Position numbers and translations under genes: made by a program
Source: an uncultured Aquimarina sp.
GTDB taxonomy: Bacteria; Bacteroidota; Bacteroidia; Flavobacteriales; Flavobacteriaceae
Length of the DNA stretch: 64,000 nt
NCBI GenBank assembly: GCA_947501475.1
Contig: CANMWA010000011.1
Coordinates: forward strand, 62,001 to 126,000
Direction of reading: 5' to 3'
The notes under the pieces: generated by a model
Seen by the model: the letters and a program-made list of their open reading frames with translations, nothing else
Told to the model about the DNA's origin: nothing
Databases searched by the model: none
In this document: in pieces, positions 62,847-64,000 of the stretch
How positions within the stretch are numbered: position 1 is the stretch's first letter
How the letters are laid out: each line of letters begins with the position of its first letter

Positions 62847-64000
62847 TTATCCAATTTTTTTAGCCATTGATTTTCTAAATTCATAGATGACCAAAAACAT
62901 AGAACACCACAACGGGCTCATATTGGTTTTAAGTTTTTTGCCTTTTGAAAAACGAATAAGTTGTCGCGCATAAAATCCGCCCTCGGCAGAATCTTCAAAT
63001 TGCTTTATTCCTGTTCTTAAAACAAGGTTTTTTAAGTTAAGGATCTCTCCTTTCAAAAAACCAGAAATGTCTTCTCTATTAGTAATAAAGGGACGCCCCA
63101 TACCGATAAGGTCAACCTCTCCTTTTTCTAACACTTCATTACAAAAGCTATACGATCTAAACCCTCCTGTAATCATTAAAGGAATAGTACTAATTGCCCT
63201 TACCTTTTTTGCAAAGTCAATAAAATAAGCCTCTCTCCTTTTTGTACTTTCTTTAATTTCAACCCCTTCTTCATTTAATAAAAAAAAGGCTAACTTTTCA
63301 TAAGTCCCTCCAGAAATTTCAAGTAAATCAACTTTTTCTACATCCAGCATTTTTACAACCTCAAGAGATTCTTCTTCAGTAAAACCCCCTCTTTGAAAAT
63401 CAGCAGAATTCAATTTTACAGCTATCGGAAAACCTACTCCAACAACCTTTCTAATTTCTCTAATTATAGTAATTAATAAACGGCTACGGTTTTCAATACT
63501 CCCTCCCCATTGATCAGTTCTTATGTTTGTACTTGGAGATAAAAATTGACTTAGCAAATACCCATGAGCAGCATGAATCTGTACTCCTGTAAAACCTCCT
63601 TCTTTTGAAAGTTTTGCTGCTTTCACAAATCCCTTAATTACTTCTTGGATATCATCTTCGGTCATGGCTTTGGGTTTACCAAAAAGTCCCATTTTTTTTA
63701 ACTGTACTTCAGATGGGGCCAATGGCCGAGCTGTACTAAACCTATTTGTTTGTCTACCCGAATGTGAAATTTGAATCCATACATGATTATCGTTTGATTT
63801 TGATGCTTTTGCCCAAGAGCTTATCTTAGGAAGCATATCTTCATCATCAAAACATACATTGCCTGCAGATTCTAGGTGTTTTCGATCTATAACGACATTT
63901 CCTGTTATTAGTAAACCTGCTCCTGTATTTGACCAATCCTTATACAATTTTTCATGTCCTTTTGTTGGTTCAAAGTTGGTATTACTAATACGCTCTGTCA
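62847..64000 (-). CDS. Old yellow enzyme-family oxidoreductase (partial)
   Basis: At least 384 codons; the frame is open through the right edge, and the upstream residues TERISNTNFEPTKGHEKLYK fit the family, so the gene is cut by the window. A TTG at 63947 is not the real start. OYE motifs: GAGLLITGNV, HAAHGYLLSQFLSPSTN (FMN and substrate His), RTDQWGGSIENRSR and LISGGTYE-like LLEISGGTYE. It is a flavin-dependent NAD(P)H reductase of activated alkenes. The substrate is unknown. Confidence 0.9.
   Translation of the reverse strand, partial: TERISNTNFEPTKGHEKLYKDWSNTGAGLLITGNVVIDRKHLESAGNVCFDDEDMLPKISSWAKASKSNDNHVWIQISHSGRQTNRFSTARPLAPSEVQLKKMGLFGKPKAMTEDDIQEVIKGFVKAAKLSKEGGFTGVQIHAAHGYLLSQFLSPSTNIRTDQWGGSIENRSRLLITIIREIRKVVGVGFPIAVKLNSADFQRGGFTEEESLEVVKMLDVEKVDLLEISGGTYEKLAFFLLNEEGVEIKESTKRREAYFIDFAKKVRAISTIPLMITGGFRSYSFCNEVLEKGEVDLIGMGRPFITNREDISGFLKGEILNLKNLVLRTGIKQFEDSAEGGFYARQLIRFSKGKKLKTNMSPLWCSMFLVIYEFRKSMAKKIG

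Noticed and set aside
62847..63947. Complete OYE gene starting at TTG 63947
   Set aside because: The frame stays open to the window edge and upstream residues fit the family, so the gene is truncated.

Overview
The window is about one third G+C and looks like a Flavobacteriaceae chromosome, probably a marine genus such as Aquimarina (genus is an inference). The signs are SusC/SusD pairs, type IX secretion (T9SS) sorting domains, VCBS/FG-GAP lipoproteins, an arsenosugar biosynthesis operon, double-glycine peptide precursors, and very weak ribosome binding sites.

1-5.6 kb is core: coaX, an outer-membrane protein, a TPR protein and lptC in one tight minus-strand operon, then tRNA-Phe(GAA), an SPW-type membrane protein and a small outer-membrane protein.

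5.6-13.1 kb is an accessory island. A minus-strand operon encodes a T9SS Sel1-repeat protein, a secreted HExxH peptidase-like protein of 771 aa, and a proline-rich lipoprotein. It is followed by orphan 3'-terminal fragments of the peptidase gene. Two of these fragments each sit 2 nt before their own divergent paralogue of the lipoprotein. Three copies of a roughly 170-bp inverted-repeat element lie exactly at fragment boundaries. The layout resembles tip/partner storage arrays of polymorphic toxins and is the best candidate here for an undescribed system.

13.6-14.5 kb holds four tandem double-glycine peptide precursors (two intact, two frameshifted), with no modification enzyme nearby. 14.6-21 kb has a TPR/AraC regulator, an operon of an unknown protein, a membrane protein, a NarL-type kinase and its response regulator, and a PAP2 phosphatase.

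21-45 kb is a glycan-use region. SusC and SusD are followed by three VCBS lipoproteins of about 1,100 aa, a vanadium-haloperoxidase-like lipoprotein and a GyrI-like protein. Beside them are a GH13 alpha-glucosidase, a GH65 enzyme and two LacI regulators with candidate palindromic operators. The substrate is probably an alpha-glucan or alpha-glucoside.

45.2-52.2 kb is an arsenosugar biosynthesis operon (peroxidase-like protein, ArsS, rhodanese, glycosyltransferase, nucleoside phosphorylase, ArsM), then a PiT phosphate transporter and a Tat-signal aminotransferase.

52.2-54.9 kb has three tandem cysteine-rich double-glycine peptides downstream of a VKOR-thioredoxin fusion. Each peptide gene is preceded at the same distance by a predicted H-type RNA pseudoknot. 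55-62.7 kb has a DUF3108/TapB-like protein, an OmpA protein, a T9SS beta-helix protein, a LytTR regulator with a LytS-type kinase, and a DUF547 protein. An old-yellow-enzyme gene runs off the right edge.
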